Assembly (NCBI GenBank): GCA_003499525.1
Contig: DNTB01000012.1
Location: forward strand, 1 to 64,000
DNA: 64,000 nt
Origin: Flavobacteriales bacterium
GTDB taxonomy: Bacteria > Bacteroidota > Bacteroidia > Flavobacteriales_G > Salibacteraceae
Direction: 5' to 3'
Shown: one piece after another, positions 63,526 to 64,000 of the stretch
Layout of the letters: every line of letters starts with the position of its first letter
Numbering within the stretch: the first letter of the stretch is position 1
Position numbers and translations under genes: made by a program
The notes under the pieces: generated by a model
What the model saw: the letters and a program-made list of their open reading frames with translations, nothing else
Told to the model about the DNA's origin: nothing
Database searches by the model: none

Positions 63526-64000
63526 GTCCATATTTTGTAGCTCTCTTCAGCCTGAATGTGCAGCATCTCCAACCCATTTTTGATCTTGCAGTTTCTCTGA
63601 GATGCCTCCTTTAGGAATTTAGTTTCCAAAGGGTTATAGATCAGATCATATACCCATTGCCCATTGAGGTAATCTATTGGCAATGCCGGTGCTTGTTCAG
63701 TATTTGGATACATTCCGAGTGGAGTCGCGTTTACAATTAACTGACATGTATTCAGTAAACCTTGTTCTATTTCTGAGTAGGTAATTACATTCTGCCCTCC
63801 TGTTTTTCGGGAGATGAAAAGGTGATCGATGTTTAGTTTGCTCAAGACAAATGCCACTGCTTTGGAAGCTCCTCCAGTGCCTAGTATCAAGGCCTTTTTA
63901 ACCTTGGATGTGTCAATGAAATGAAGCAGGGAATACTCAAAACCGATAACATCAGTATTATATCCTGTTAATTCAATGCCCTCGATTTTAATGGTGTTTA
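63519..64000 (-). CDS. aroE: Shikimate dehydrogenase AroE (partial, N-terminus beyond right edge)
   Basis: C-terminal ~160 residues of NADP-dependent shikimate dehydrogenase, which reduces 3-dehydroshikimate in aromatic amino-acid synthesis. GYNTDVIGFEYSL holds the substrate-binding Asn/Asp; ALILGTGGASKAVAFVLSKL is the nucleotide loop; NATPLGMYPN and DLIYNPLETKFL follow; the C-terminal NGLEMLHIQAEESYKIW is family-specific. The frame stays open to the window edge, so the gene continues beyond it. Confidence 0.95.
   Translation of the reverse strand, partial: NTIKIEGIELTGYNTDVIGFEYSLLHFIDTSKVKKALILGTGGASKAVAFVLSKLNIDHLFISRKTGGQNVITYSEIEQGLLNTCQLIVNATPLGMYPNTEQAPALPIDYLNGQWVYDLIYNPLETKFLKEASQRNCKIKNGLEMLHIQAEESYKIWTQ

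Noticed and set aside
1..64000. CRISPR array, prophage, insertion sequence, rRNA or tRNA
   Set aside because: No regularly spaced repeats, transposase or phage structural genes, and no recognisable rRNA or tRNA sequences were seen.

Overview
The window looks like a chromosomal segment of an aquatic, aerobic member of the Bacteroidota. Four things point there: proteins with type IX secretion (T9SS) C-terminal sorting domains; a TonB-dependent receptor paired with a DUF4249 lipoprotein; several upstream regions carrying the Bacteroidota -7 box TAnnTTTG and no clear Shine-Dalgarno; and a proteorhodopsin-blh pair. Most genes have ordinary, tightly packed housekeeping or cell-envelope functions. 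I cannot place it below phylum level; a marine Flavobacteriia- or Cytophagia-like origin is inference.

Layout. 1-3.1 kb: parB (cut by the edge), parA, an FMN reductase, nth and yjbQ. 3.2-3.8 kb: a small secreted repeat protein broken by one in-frame TAA. 3.8-9.2 kb: hemolysin III-like protein, arfB, two T9SS cargo proteins, an RluA-type enzyme, panB and a lipoprotein. 9.3-16.9 kb: dnaK, an RND/MMPL exporter, and a TonB receptor with its DUF4249 partner. 17.2-27.2 kb (minus strand): a GT-C-like membrane/TPR protein, FAH-family hydrolase, DEDDh exonuclease, PorE-like OmpA protein, E2 acyltransferase, a GT2 fusion and recR. 27.3-31.7 kb: sodium:solute symporter, fabG, VWA protein. 31.7-37.0 kb: a large BNR/PKD/T9SS protein split by a homopolymer frameshift, a DUF2911 protein and a C1 peptidase. 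37.1-45.5 kb: DUF6702 protein, M1 and S9 peptidases, DUF547, CoA-binding protein, two unknowns and an AI-2E family transporter. 45.5-49.1 kb: proteorhodopsin, blh, an L,D-transpeptidase and a DUF1287 protein. 49.1-51.0 kb: an accessory island of two toxin-antitoxin modules with repeated junctions and a duplicated rnfA 3' end. 50.9-56.6 kb: a complete rseC-rnfBCDGEA operon. 56.7-64 kb: acyl-CoA synthetase, META lipoprotein, priA, dienelactone hydrolase, an unknown protein and partial aroE.

How it works together. Proteorhodopsin (D83/T87/E94, K227, Met at the tuning site) pumps protons, and Blh supplies retinal by cleaving beta-carotene. The rhodopsin has Gly143 where bacteriorhodopsin has Trp138, the fenestration seen in carotenoid-antenna rhodopsins. 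A few kilobases away, Rnf couples ferredoxin/NAD redox to ion flow, so light-derived ion-motive force could in principle drive ferredoxin reduction; that link is inference. The most unusual DNA is the toxin-antitoxin island downstream of rnfA. It holds a second, diverged 60-base copy of the rnfA 3' end whose seven differences are all synonymous, which suggests the island came in with flanking DNA from a related strain.
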